Shown here: piece by piece, positions 15,195-25,400 of the stretch | Position numbering within the stretch: the first letter of the stretch is position 1 | Layout: every line of letters begins with the position of its first letter | Source: Bacilli bacterium | GTDB taxonomy: Bacteria > Bacillota_I > Bacilli_A > RF39 > UBA660 | NCBI GenBank assembly: GCA_017617435.1 | Contig: JAFZWF010000020.1 | Coordinates: forward strand, 1-47,733 | DNA: 47,733 bases | Direction: 5' to 3' | Position numbers and translations under genes: made by a program | The notes under the pieces: model-generated | The model's input: the letters and a program-made list of their open reading frames with translations, nothing else | What the model was told of the DNA's origin: nothing | The model's database searches: none

Positions 15195-16883
15195 ATGAAA
15201 TTAAAAGGAAGTTATTTTTATACTCTAAGAGAAGACGCTAAAGATGAAGAAAGTGTATCTGGTAACTTACTTGTTAGATCAGGAATGATTAAAAAAGTAG
15301 CTGCTGGTATCTATATGTATTTACCCTTAGGTTTAAAAACATATAAAAATGTCCAAAATATTATTAAAGAAGAAATGGATAAAGCTGGAGCACAAGAACT
15401 TTTAATGCCATCACTTATTCCTGCAGAAGTATATGATGCATGTGGAAGAGTAGAAGCATTTGGTTCCGATATGTTTAATTTAAAAGATAGAAAAAATGCT
15501 CATATGGTTTTAGGACCAACTCATGAAGAGTTATTTACTTTGGCTGCTAAAGCTATGGTAAGAAGTTATAAAGATTTACCATTTACTTTATATCAACAAG
15601 CAGAAAAGTTTAGAGATGAACCAAGACCTAGATTTGGTTTAATTAGAGTAAGAGAATTTGTTATGAAAGATGCTTACTCATTTGATAGAGATGATGAATC
15701 ATTACAAGAAAGCTACATGAAGATGTTTAATGCATATAAAGCTATCTTTGATAGAATGGGAATTGATTATAAAATAGTTAAGGCATCAGTTGGAGCTATG
15801 GGTGGAGATTTATCTGAAGAATTTCAAGCATTAACTGAAACTGGTGAAGATACTTTAGTTTTATGTGATAAATGTGATTATGCATCAAATATTGAAGTAA
15901 GTACATTTAAAGTCCTTGATCAAAATGAAGAAGAAAAAGAATTAGAAATGGTAGAAACTCCACATCAAGAAACAATTGAAGAAGTTTCTAACTTCTTAAA
16001 TGTTGATGTTAAAAAGACTGTTAAAGCTTTACTTATGACTATTGATGGTAAACTTACTATTTTCTTTATAAGAGGAGATAGAGAGTTAAATGAAGATAAA
16101 GCTTTAAAACTTGTAGGTGGTAAAGAACTTGGTTTCGCAGATGATGCATTAATTGCAACATCAACAGCTGTTCCTGGATTTACTGGGCCTGTTAACTTAG
16201 AAGGTGCAACTATAGTTGTAGATGAAGAAGTTTTACATATGAAAAACTTTGTAACTGGAGCTAATAAAGAAGGTTACCACTACATAAATACAAATGTTAA
16301 AGATTTTAAGTATGACATAGCTGGTGATATATCAAATGTTGTTGAAGGTGATATATGTCCAAACTGTGGTGGTAAAATCTACTTTAAAAAAGGTATTGAA
16401 ATAGGTAATACATTTAAACTTGGTAAACACTATGCGAAAGATTTAGGTTTAACATATTTAGATGAAAATAATCAAGAACAAGTTCCAACAATGGGTTGTT
16501 ATGGAATTGGCCCAGGAAGAGTGCTTGCATCAATTATTGAACAAAATCATGATGAACATGGAATGATTCTTCCGCTTGAAGTTGCTCCATATAAAGTATC
16601 CATTGTTGCAACAAATACAAGTGATGATAATATTATGAACTTTGCTAATAAGCTTCATGATGAACTTGAAAGTTTAGAAATCGATACAATCCTAGATGAT
16701 CGTGATGAAAGACCCGGAGTTAAGTTTAATGATATGGATTTAATTGGCGTTCCAATTAGAGTTACTATTGGTAAAAAGTTAGTTGATAACCAAGTTGAAC
16801 TTAAACTAAGAAGTGAAAAAGAATCAACAGATGTAAGTGTTGATGAAATAGTAAATAAAATAAAAGAAATCATAAAAAAATAA
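15195..16883 (+). CDS. proS: Prolyl-tRNA synthetase, bacterial type
   Basis: ProS charges tRNA-Pro with proline. Class II motif 2 is seen in EPRPRFGLIRVREFVMKDAY and motif 3 in GCYGIGPGRVLASIIEQ. Between them lies the bacterial-type insertion (about residues 220-400) that normally edits mischarged alanine; it includes the paired CDKCDY and CPNCGGK cysteines near its borders. An anticodon-binding domain closes the protein (DDRDERPGVKFNDMDLIG). The length of 562 residues is standard. The ATG at 15195 follows GGTGAT; the in-frame TTG at 15183 would add four residues. An AT-rich stretch with TATAAT at 15164-15169 precedes it, and the gap is too short for a T-box riboswitch. Confidence 0.97.
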   Translation: MKLKGSYFYTLREDAKDEESVSGNLLVRSGMIKKVAAGIYMYLPLGLKTYKNVQNIIKEEMDKAGAQELLMPSLIPAEVYDACGRVEAFGSDMFNLKDRKNAHMVLGPTHEELFTLAAKAMVRSYKDLPFTLYQQAEKFRDEPRPRFGLIRVREFVMKDAYSFDRDDESLQESYMKMFNAYKAIFDRMGIDYKIVKASVGAMGGDLSEEFQALTETGEDTLVLCDKCDYASNIEVSTFKVLDQNEEEKELEMVETPHQETIEEVSNFLNVDVKKTVKALLMTIDGKLTIFFIRGDRELNEDKALKLVGGKELGFADDALIATSTAVPGFTGPVNLEGATIVVDEEVLHMKNFVTGANKEGYHYINTNVKDFKYDIAGDISNVVEGDICPNCGGKIYFKKGIEIGNTFKLGKHYAKDLGLTYLDENNQEQVPTMGCYGIGPGRVLASIIEQNHDEHGMILPLEVAPYKVSIVATNTSDDNIMNFANKLHDELESLEIDTILDDRDERPGVKFNDMDLIGVPIRVTIGKKLVDNQVELKLRSEKESTDVSVDEIVNKIKEIIKK

Positions 16884-16909
16884 AGTTGTTTAAAAACAAC
16901 TTTATTTTT
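16881..16909. terminator. Bidirectional terminator between proS and the yibF-type gene
   Basis: TAAAGTTGTTT / AAACAACTTTA forms an 11-base stem with T-runs on both strands. It serves proS from the left and the convergent minus-strand pair from the right. Confidence 0.85.
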
Positions 16910-17649
16910 TATTTATCTTTTATTAAAGCCTTTGATGTTATATAAGATGTAATTGGAATTATAAGAATAGATGCTATAAATGATAGAAGTAATTTAGATA
17001 TTTCAACTACAAAAGATTTATAGTTTATTATGTATCCAAAACTAGATCCATAGTGCCACATAAAGAAACCTATAAATTCAGCAACAAGAGCGAAGTATAA
17101 GGTATTTATTGTTGTTGATAAGATATCTTTTCCAATATTCATACCTGATTTATAAAGATCTTTTTGATTTAAATAAGGATTATTTATATATACCTCGTTT
17201 AAAGCAGATGATACAGATATTGACGTATCAATTATAGTTCCTATAACCATTATTAAAAACATACCTATTAAGACATTTGTCATATCATAGTTTAAATCAA
17301 ATGAATAACCACCGATAGCTTCTAGGCTTTCAGCAGAAAACCCTTGTATATTTGCGTATTTTCCTAAAAAGAAAGTAAGAACAAATATAAATATTAACAC
17401 TATCATAATTGCTTTAAATGAAGATTTAGTTTTAAGATTTACTTCATTTAAACCAAATAAGGTAGTTGCTGATACAATAATGCATATAATAATAGCGTGA
17501 AGTATAGCATTAAGTCCAATACTTATTAAAAATAAATATACTAATATTAAAAATAAATTAAGATAAAATATACCAAATGTTTTAAAACCTCGTGATTTAC
17601 CAATTAAAACAAGTAGGGTAAATAGGATAATTGAAAGAATTGTTATCAC
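16909..17649 (-). CDS. YibE/F family integral membrane protein, second gene
   Basis: This is a polytopic membrane protein of 246 residues with about seven hydrophobic helices. Family features include GMFLIMVIGTIIDTSISVSS followed by ALNEVYINNP, and YKSGMNIGKDILSTTINTLY, both closely mirrored in the partner gene. The biochemical role of YibE/F proteins is unknown. Translation starts at a GTG that overlaps the TAG stop of the upstream gene by one base (TAGTG), preceded by GGAGATGAT, so the two are translationally coupled and probably form a heteromeric complex. It lacks the soluble N-terminal domain of its partner, consistent with an old duplication and division of labour. It ends in the bidirectional terminator shared with proS. 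Confidence 0.85.
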   Translation of the reverse strand: MITILSIILFTLLVLIGKSRGFKTFGIFYLNLFLILVYLFLISIGLNAILHAIIICIIVSATTLFGLNEVNLKTKSSFKAIMIVLIFIFVLTFFLGKYANIQGFSAESLEAIGGYSFDLNYDMTNVLIGMFLIMVIGTIIDTSISVSSALNEVYINNPYLNQKDLYKSGMNIGKDILSTTINTLYFALVAEFIGFFMWHYGSSFGYIINYKSFVVEISKLLLSFIASILIIPITSYITSKALIKDK

Positions 17650-18740
17650 TATTTATCATCTCCTTTCTTTTTATAAGAGTGGAGAATAAATGTTGATATA
17701 TATAAGGATATTGGAATAGCAAGGACTATACTAATGCAGCTTGTTAGAACAACTATTAGTTCAACCTGACTATACATTTTTAATGCATCTCCTAAAACTA
17801 TACCATTTTTCATAAGTAAGAATGTCATTGGTATTACAGATGTAAAACAAGTAAATAACATAACATTATTCATAGTTCCGATTATATCTTTACATATTTC
17901 TCTTCCTGATTTAACTAAGTTATGTTTGGTAATCTTTGGGTTTTTTTCAATAAGTTCATTTAGTGATGAACTTATTGTAATTGCAATATCCATAATAGCC
18001 CCAAGACCACTTAAAAGAATAGTTACATAAAAGAAGTTTTCATAATCATGAACTGCTTCTATATATTCAAGTGTCCAATATGGAATTGGTTTTTTATAAA
18101 GTTTAATAATTAAAAAAGCAAGGCCAAATGAAACAATGAAGGATGCAATAGATGAAAGCACTGATGCTAGCGTCTTTTTACTTTTACCATTCGTTATATA
18201 TAAGGATATCGTTACAAAAAGAGCAGATACAAATAAATATAAAAGGAGCATATTCCATGTTCCTGCGTGTTTTTGAAACATAAATATGGCTAAAAATGAT
18301 ATTACAATATTAACTAATAAACTAAGAAGAGTTTTAAAGCCTTTTTGACCTGCAACAAATATTATTGAATTGAAAAATATAACAAGAAGCACAGCTATAT
18401 ACTTATCTCGTTTAACTCCTGTTATACCAATTGCAGTATCGCCAGATTTAACCTCAACAAATAATTCACTGTTATTATGTACTTGCTCATCATATACACC
18501 AGATGTTGATGTATGATTAATAACTTTTATTTTTCTTCCTTTATCTTTACCATTTTTTATTGTTCCATATATTGTTTGCGTTATATGTTTTTCTTTAGTT
18601 GATTCATTGTCTTCAACTTTTTCAACGATTTTATCAACCTTTAAAATAGATCTTTTATATAAAAAGTGATCATTATAAATAAATAAGATAAATAAAAGAC
18701 TTATAATAATTGCTATTAAATATTTATATTTCTTTTTCAT
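17649..18740 (-). CDS. YibE/F family integral membrane protein, first gene
   Basis: The protein has 363 residues. One N-terminal membrane helix (about residues 7-24) is followed by an outer domain of some 85 residues (TIYGTIKNGKDKGRKIKV, then ELFVEVKSGDTAIG), which looks like the small beta domain typical of YibE. About seven more membrane helices follow. The signature ILLSGLGAIMDIAITISSSL plus NELIEKNPKITKHNLVKSGR matches the equivalent part of the downstream partner. Transport has been suggested for the family but no substrate is established. An AAGAGG ribosome site precedes the ATG. Transcription should start from the minus-strand promoter at 18788-18815, which is divergent from the surface-protein region. 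Confidence 0.87.
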   Translation of the reverse strand: MKKKYKYLIAIIISLLFILFIYNDHFLYKRSILKVDKIVEKVEDNESTKEKHITQTIYGTIKNGKDKGRKIKVINHTSTSGVYDEQVHNNSELFVEVKSGDTAIGITGVKRDKYIAVLLVIFFNSIIFVAGQKGFKTLLSLLVNIVISFLAIFMFQKHAGTWNMLLLYLFVSALFVTISLYITNGKSKKTLASVLSSIASFIVSFGLAFLIIKLYKKPIPYWTLEYIEAVHDYENFFYVTILLSGLGAIMDIAITISSSLNELIEKNPKITKHNLVKSGREICKDIIGTMNNVMLFTCFTSVIPMTFLLMKNGIVLGDALKMYSQVELIVVLTSCISIVLAIPISLYISTFILHSYKKKGDDK

Positions 18741-18787
18741 GTTTATACGCCTCTTTAATGATTAAGTTGTATAAATTATAACATATT

Positions 18788-18815
18788 ATTATATAATTTA
18801 TAATTTGCATTACAA
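18788..18815 (-). promoter_or_regulatory. Minus-strand promoter of the yibE/yibF-type pair
   Basis: Read on the minus strand, TTGTAA (18815-18810) and TATAAT (18793-18788) are spaced by 16 bases, about 48 bases before the ATG at 18740. The TTCGACA box at 18816-18822 abuts its -35 element. Confidence 0.6.
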
Positions 18816-18849
18816 TTCGACAATTATTTATAATTCTTACCAGTATAAT
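18816..18849 (+). promoter_or_regulatory. Plus-strand promoter-like element with a TTCGACA box
   Basis: TTCGACA at 18816-18822 and TATAAT at 18844-18849 have the same offset (28 bases from the box start to TATAAT) as upstream of dinD. The box lies between divergent promoters, so one bound protein could affect both. It faces the broken ORF at 18880. Confidence 0.4.
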
Positions 18850-18879
18850 AATTCATTAAATTTTAAGGAGTTAATAGTT

Positions 18880-19035
18880 ATGAATTATTATGAAATTTGA
18901 AAACTTTTAAGCGAAGCTGGTAGAAATTATGGTGATAATATAATAAGTGAGTATTTAAAAAATAATGCTTTACAACATGAAAACCGGTATTTATTGTACT
19001 GGTTATTTTTATGGTGTAAAACCATAAAAAAATAG
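18880..19035 (+). pseudogene. Possible remnant of a small gene, interrupted by TGA
   Basis: AAGGAG (18865-18870) precedes an ATG that opens MNYYEI and then meets TGA at 18898-18900. Reading through gives 51 codons to a TAG at 19033, starting KLLSEAGRNYGDNIISEYL after the TGA. The ribosome site and promoter argue for a once-functional gene or a very short leader peptide; the 3' part overlaps terminator-like hairpins, which argues that the coding part, if real, ended earlier or was lost. I recognise no family. Confidence 0.3.
18978..19032. terminator. Two adjacent hairpins, terminator-like
   Basis: AACCGGTA / TACTGGTT (one G-T pair) is followed by a T-rich tract on the plus strand. Directly after it TTTTTATGGT / ACCATAAAAA forms a perfect 10-base stem. 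Together they could insulate the surface-protein genes from upstream transcription. Confidence 0.5.
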
Positions 19036-19091
19036 TGTAATTTTGGTGTAAATTTATAAGATTTTACATTATCCTACAACTCAAAAAAAAT

Positions 19092-19144
19092 TGCAATATT
19101 TTCTTCAATATTGATTGACAAAAAACGTCAAATTACGATATTAT
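19092..19144 (+). promoter_or_regulatory. Promoter and operator-like repeats of the surface-protein operon
   Basis: TTGACA at 19115-19120 and TATTAT at 19139-19144 have an 18-base spacer. The -35 element lies in an inverted repeat TTGAC-N7-GTCAA (19115-19131). A second inverted repeat, CAATATT-N6-AATATTG, lies just upstream. Both are positioned as regulator sites. The rest of the 18,741-19,184 gap holds only the elements listed separately. Confidence 0.55.
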
Positions 19145-19184
19145 TATAAAGATAATAGTAGTAGTGTATCAGGATGTGTTGTAT

Positions 19185-19439
19185 ATGAAGGATATAATTA
19201 TGCTTTGTTTTTGTCTTTCATTGTTCCTATTAACCATAGGAATTTTTTGCATTTCCAGGTACATAAATTTATTTAATTTTTACAAAGATTCGAGGTTATT
19301 AATAAAACCACATAAACACTATTATCCAAGGTGGTTTTACCGAGATACGGGTCAAGGTAATAAGTTTAACTACTATTTAAAATATACACACAACACTACT
19401 ATAAAAAACGAACTAGGAAGTATGAGGTACGCAGTATGA
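19185..19439 (+). CDS. Small membrane protein coupled to the giant dockerin protein
   Basis: Function unknown. The 84-residue product has one strongly hydrophobic N-terminal helix (IIMLCFCLSLFLLTIGIFCI) and a basic, aromatic tail with HKHYYPRWFYRDTGQGNKF. The ATG at 19185 follows AGGATG; an in-frame GTG at 19164 would add seven residues without a clear ribosome site. Its TGA stop overlaps the start of the giant gene in ATGA, so ribosomes finishing here can restart on the giant. That coupling suggests a role in expression, export or anchoring of the giant, but this is inference. The TGA is the only TGA stop among the annotated intact genes here. The upstream promoter is strong. Confidence 0.65.
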   Translation: MKDIIMLCFCLSLFLLTIGIFCISRYINLFNFYKDSRLLIKPHKHYYPRWFYRDTGQGNKFNYYLKYTHNTTIKNELGSMRYAV

Positions 19440-22400
19440 AAAAGAGTAAATTATTTAAAATATTGTTAGTAATCTTTGCAGCATTTTTAGTATGTTTTAC
19501 AAATGCATATGCTGAAGGAGAAGGAGAAGGTGAAGAGACTCCAAAAACAGGTTGGACAAAAAGCGCTGACTATTGTTATGACCACCCTGAAAGAGTATTA
19601 ACTGTTCACTATATTGTAGATGGAAAAGAAGTTAACCCTAATGATCCTAATGCCGGTAACTGGTATTCTATAAGCGGATCTAAGAAGAACCCATGTACCA
19701 TTTACTATATTCCAGAAAGTTATTATAACTACAACACTGGATTTGGATCATCTCAAAAGATGTTTACTAATGAAGACGGCACATTAGGTGTAATTTATTG
19801 GTATAACAATCCAGAATTAGAAGGAAACCCAGTATTCTATTTATATCCAGATAATGACCCAGACAATAATGATATTTATCTATATGCTAAAACTGGAAAA
19901 ATTATCGAAGTATATGCAAATGGATATAAGAAAAAAGTTGTAGTTGGAAAAACTTATTCACCTGCAACAATGGAACCAGACTATGATGTTGAGGAAGGTG
20001 TAACTCACGATTATAGTGGTAAATCAGTAAACTATTGGAATTATTCAACAGAAGCTGATTATTTTTCGTATACCACAGACTATGCTGAAAATAATAGTAA
20101 CTCAACTTATACTTACTATCGAGATAAAACTTACACAACAGGTAGGAGTACAATTTTACCTGCTAAAGCTCAGTATTTACATGTAGATAATACACAATTA
20201 GTACAATTTATTAATTACGAGTCATGTCGTGGCAATGATAATTACCTATATTGTGACATAGCAAATCCAGATACTGGCGAGGCAATGACTTCAAAAGAAG
20301 TTCAAGAAATGCTAAATGATGAATACGCTTATAACACAGTTTATATTCATGACTATAAAAGAATTCCAAAGTATTATAAATACTTTGGTTTCATCGATAC
20401 CGAAGGTAGAGAATACCCTCAAGATTTTGTGATGCAAGAAGAATATGCTGGGCGTGCATTTACAACAGTTGTTGACGGAAGAATGTCATGCGCAACAAAC
20501 TCTATATCTCCATATAGTTCAAGTTCTTACGTTGCAAAAGTATATAACACAACTATCAACTTCCAAGGTGCTGAATATAGCGGTGATTTTAATACAAATT
20601 ATTTAACTAAATTAAAAACATATTATGGAAATGAATACTATCCTGATAATAAAACAAATTATTATTATTCAACTTGCGTTCCTTACGACGTTAACTATAA
20701 ATATACTTATACATTTAGTAACCCTAACATAAGAAGATATACTGTTGTAATTGAAGGTACTGAAGGTGTTAAGGTAAACCAAAACTCTGTATATAAACTT
20801 CCAAGTCAAGGTAAACCTAAATCAAGTGATGTTAAAGTTGTTACATTAAAATATCAAGATGGTGAAACTCCAGATGAAAGATTAACATATACAAGAACTT
20901 ATACTCCATCTGGATTTAAAATTGATGGTGTACACTATGATTTTGGTCAAGAAATTGTTGTAACAAGAGACCTATATATAACTTATGATTATACATCAGA
21001 AGTAACTGGACCAGATCTACCAACTCCTGAAAGAGAATTATTTAACTTTAAAGGTTGGTATGATGCAACTATCGGTGGTCACATTATAACTGATCCAAAG
21101 GAATTACAAGCATCTGTTTTATATGCTCAGTGGGGATCAGTAGATAAAGTTACTATTGTTAGACCTGATGGCATTCCTATAGAACTTGAAAAAGGTTCTA
21201 GTTATACTATGCCTAATATTTCTGATAAAGACGAAGTAGTAAATTCAAGTGTATCGTTTAACTATAATGATAGATCAGGAAGAACTGATGTATCTAAAGT
21301 TATTACATATTATAAGAAAAATGGTATTAAAGATAAATTAACAGGAGAAATCTATGCTGAAGGTGAAACAATTATTGCTAACCACAACATGGTTTTAACT
21401 GAAAATTATATTGTTACAAGAGTTCCTGCTACTTTCCCTAAAACTCCAACAAGAAATAATTATGAATTTGTTGGATGGTTTGATGCTGTTGAAGGTGGAA
21501 ATGAGTACACTGAATATAGTGGAGATCAAGACCTATCTTTATTTGCTAGATGGGAAGGTGATATAGAACAAGTTACCATCTATTTCCCTGATGGATTCTA
21601 TGTAACTATCGATAAAGGCGAAAGTTATACTTTACCTCGTATTGACTCAATTAATGATAAATATAAAGTGACATTTAAATATCAAGATGATGTAACAGCT
21701 GATAAGGAGCAATATGTTATTCATTCATATTTAAGTAATGGATGGATTATTGATGGTGATCGTTATGCTGCTGGTGAAGTTATTACGCCAATGGAAGACG
21801 TTTACTTAATTGAAGATTTTGTTGAAACTTATTCTTATCCTACATTTGAAGAAGTTGCTGATAGAGAATGGTATACATTTGAAGGTTGGTATGATGCAGC
21901 TGAAGGTGGAAACAAGGTTACATCTTACGAAGAATTAGAACCTGCAACATTCTATGCACAGTGGGAAGAAATTCCTTCTAAAGATATTGTCCTAGAAGAA
22001 GTTCCGGCAAAAACTGGTGGAATTGTTGCAAGTGTAACTTTCTATCCTAATAATGGTGATTCAACTGTTGTTAGTTATGTATCTAAAACATATGAACCTA
22101 ACGGATGGATCGTTGATGGTGTTCATTACAATGTTGGTGATACAGTAACAATTACAAGAACATCAACAATAACACCTGATTATGTTGAATCAACTTCTGA
22201 AGCTTCTTTCCCTGATAGGCCTTCAAAATCTGGTTATACATTCCAAGGTTGGTTTAATAAGGAATCTGGTGGAAACAGATACACTTCATATCGTGGAACT
22301 TCTGATTTAACTTTATATGGTCACTGGGCTCCAGAGGGAGAACCTCCTGTATTTTTATGTCGAAGAGCTAAAACATTACATGAAGATTATAGTTATCCAT

Positions 22401-25400
22401 ATGATACATATGGTAGCTTAGGAACTGATGGATCTCTTCAAACGGGAGATGCATTTGATTGTGATGTTAATGGAGATGGATATTATGATTCTTACGATGA
22501 AAGATTCTATTACTTAAGTGATTATTATGACACTCATACAAAAACATTTAATCCAACATATGCAACATTAGTTCATTCTGAAAATGATGAATATCAACAA
22601 TACGCAAGAAGTGTAAGTTATAATGGACCAACTGAGGTTACTCAGGGTCAATACTCTTCAAAATTGCCAAAAACAACTGAGTGGACTAATGTAACTTTAT
22701 ATCAAACTGAAAGAGCAATTTTAAATGCCGATGGAACTAATAGCAATACTGGTGGTACATATCCAGATAACTTTAGTTATACAGGCTATGCTGCCAGAAT
22801 GATAACTGCACAAGAAATTTCATCTGGATGTAATATAACAATTAAAAATAATGGTGGCATCACTGGAAGTATATCTTCTAAATGTGATTTCTTACAAGAA
22901 AATATGTTTAGTGATTGGGAAACAAGAGACCTTCGTTGGTGGCTTGAAAACCCTACTGCAAGTACTAATTATAAAGCTTTATTATATGATGGTTATGGCG
23001 TTGTAACAGATGATGTTTCTGTTTCATCAATGGAATTTGACGACAGCGGAAGAAGAAACGATTTAAAAGTTGCAATTGATGTACCTAAAGAGGCAATGGA
23101 AATTGATTTTTCACCTTTATACTATACATTAACATTCCCTGATTATACTGAAAAAGTGGTAGAAGGATCATCATTTGTTGTTCCTGCAAATAATTATGAA
23201 CGTGAAGATGAAGAAGTAACAATTATTTATAAATATCAAGATGGTGTTACACCTGATAAAGAAGTTATAATTCCAAAACATTTTCAAACATGGGGCTGGA
23301 CTGGAAGTTATTATGAAGGCGAAACAATAACTGTAAATAGTGATATTACATTTACTCCTGATTATCATACAAGTATTGATGATTTTGAACGTGCTAAACC
23401 TGTAAATCGTGAAGGCTATGAATTTGAAGGCTGGTTTACTCAAGCACAAGGTGGAGCAAAATATAGAATTGATTTATATGATAATACAAAGACTAATATA
23501 AATCAGATAGTATTATATGCTCACTGGCATCAAATTGATGATACTGTACCGGTTGAAGGCTTATTATGCCGAAGAGCTGAAACTCTACATTTCCAACTTT
23601 GCCAAACATCTCAATATTGTCAATATTATATGACAAATGGCGGATTAACATTTGGTAGACTTGGAGAAAGTGGTTTACTTTCTGATGGAGATGCTTTCGA
23701 CTGTGATGTTAACGGCGATGGTGTTTATGATGCTGATAATGAAAGATTCTATTACGTATCTGATTATTACGATACAGCAACTAAAACATTTGATCCTGAT
23801 TGGGCAGTTTTAATATACTATAATAACTACGGACCTAATGGTGCTGATGCAACTCAAGCTACAAAATATACAACTGCATCAACTGCTATTAATGGACCAG
23901 AACAAGCAATAACTTATTTGCCAACAACTGATGAATGGCCAAATGTCACTTTAAAAGAAACAACAAGAAGAATCTGGGGTGAATCTGGATACGGTGATGT
24001 TGTTGCTGGATATCCATATAATAATCCAACAACATTCTATCCAACTGAATTTAGCTATGAAGGCAAAGCAGCCAGATTACTTACTTCTCGTGAGTTATAT
24101 GCAGCTATGGCCCAAGATTATTTTCAACAATATTCAAAATATCAAAGTTTTATTAATAGCAACCGTGTAAGAATGGAAAATAGCCAGTACATGAATAGTT
24201 CTTATGCTTATGGTTATTGGCTAGAAAACCCTGTACCTTATGTAAGTAATAAATCTGCAGTATTTGTAACTAATGACCGTGCTACTGATGCTCAGATTTC
24301 ATTAAACAAAGGTGTTAGACCTGCTATTGATGTTCCGAAATCAAAAATAGAGATTCAATATTTAGATGCTTATAACATATATGTTGACGGCGTTAAAATG
24401 GGAAGCAAACGTCCAGGCGAAACATATACTACTCCTTCAGTAGATCCAAAAGAAGGAGAAGCAATTGCAACTGTTACTCTTGTTTATCAAGACGGTGCAA
24501 CCGAAAATCAAGTTATTGATTTATCAAAAGAATATTTAGCAAATGGTTATACTTTTAATAATAATCACTATGATGCTAGAGCAGATATTGTTGTTAATTC
24601 AGACTTATATTTAGTATCTGATTATGTTGAAGTTTATACTCCAGCTGATTTACCAACTCCAACTAAGCAATTTGTTAATTTTGTTGGATGGTTTGATGCT
24701 GCTGAAGGTGGAAATCAATATTCTATTTCAGATATTGATAGTGATATAACATTATATGCTCACTGGGATGCTCCTGTTGGACCTACAGTGCTTCCTACTA
24801 ACGACACACCAAAAGAGGGTGGAACTTATACTGTAACTTTTGATCCTCAAAATGAAGGACCACAAACAACAAGTACTGTTACAATTAGCTATACTCCAAA
24901 TGGATGGCTAGTTGATGGTGAACACTATGATGATGGAGCAGAGGTAACACTTACAGAAAACTCAGTTGTAATAGAGGATTATATCGTTACATCAACTCCT
25001 GCAGTATTCCCAGATAATCCTACAAAAGAAAATGCAATATTCTCTGGCTGGTATGATGCTCCAGTTGGTGGAAATAAATATACATCTTATGAAGAACCGG
25101 CTGATATAACATTATATGCAAATTACTACAGCGCTCCTGTTGGGCCTGATCAAAATAATATTTTATGTATTAAAGCCTCTTCACTACATTCAGAACCATG
25201 TGCTCAAAGAACAGGTAAAACTGATACCTGTACAGGTCTTGGCTGGTCTACAAACCAAAATGTAGTGTTCGGTCAAAGACCAACCGATGGAGAATTAAAA
25301 CCTGGAGATGCATTTGACTGTGATGTTAATGGCGACGGAGTATTTAATTCTACAAATGAAAGATTCTATTATGTAACTGATTATTATGATACATATACAG

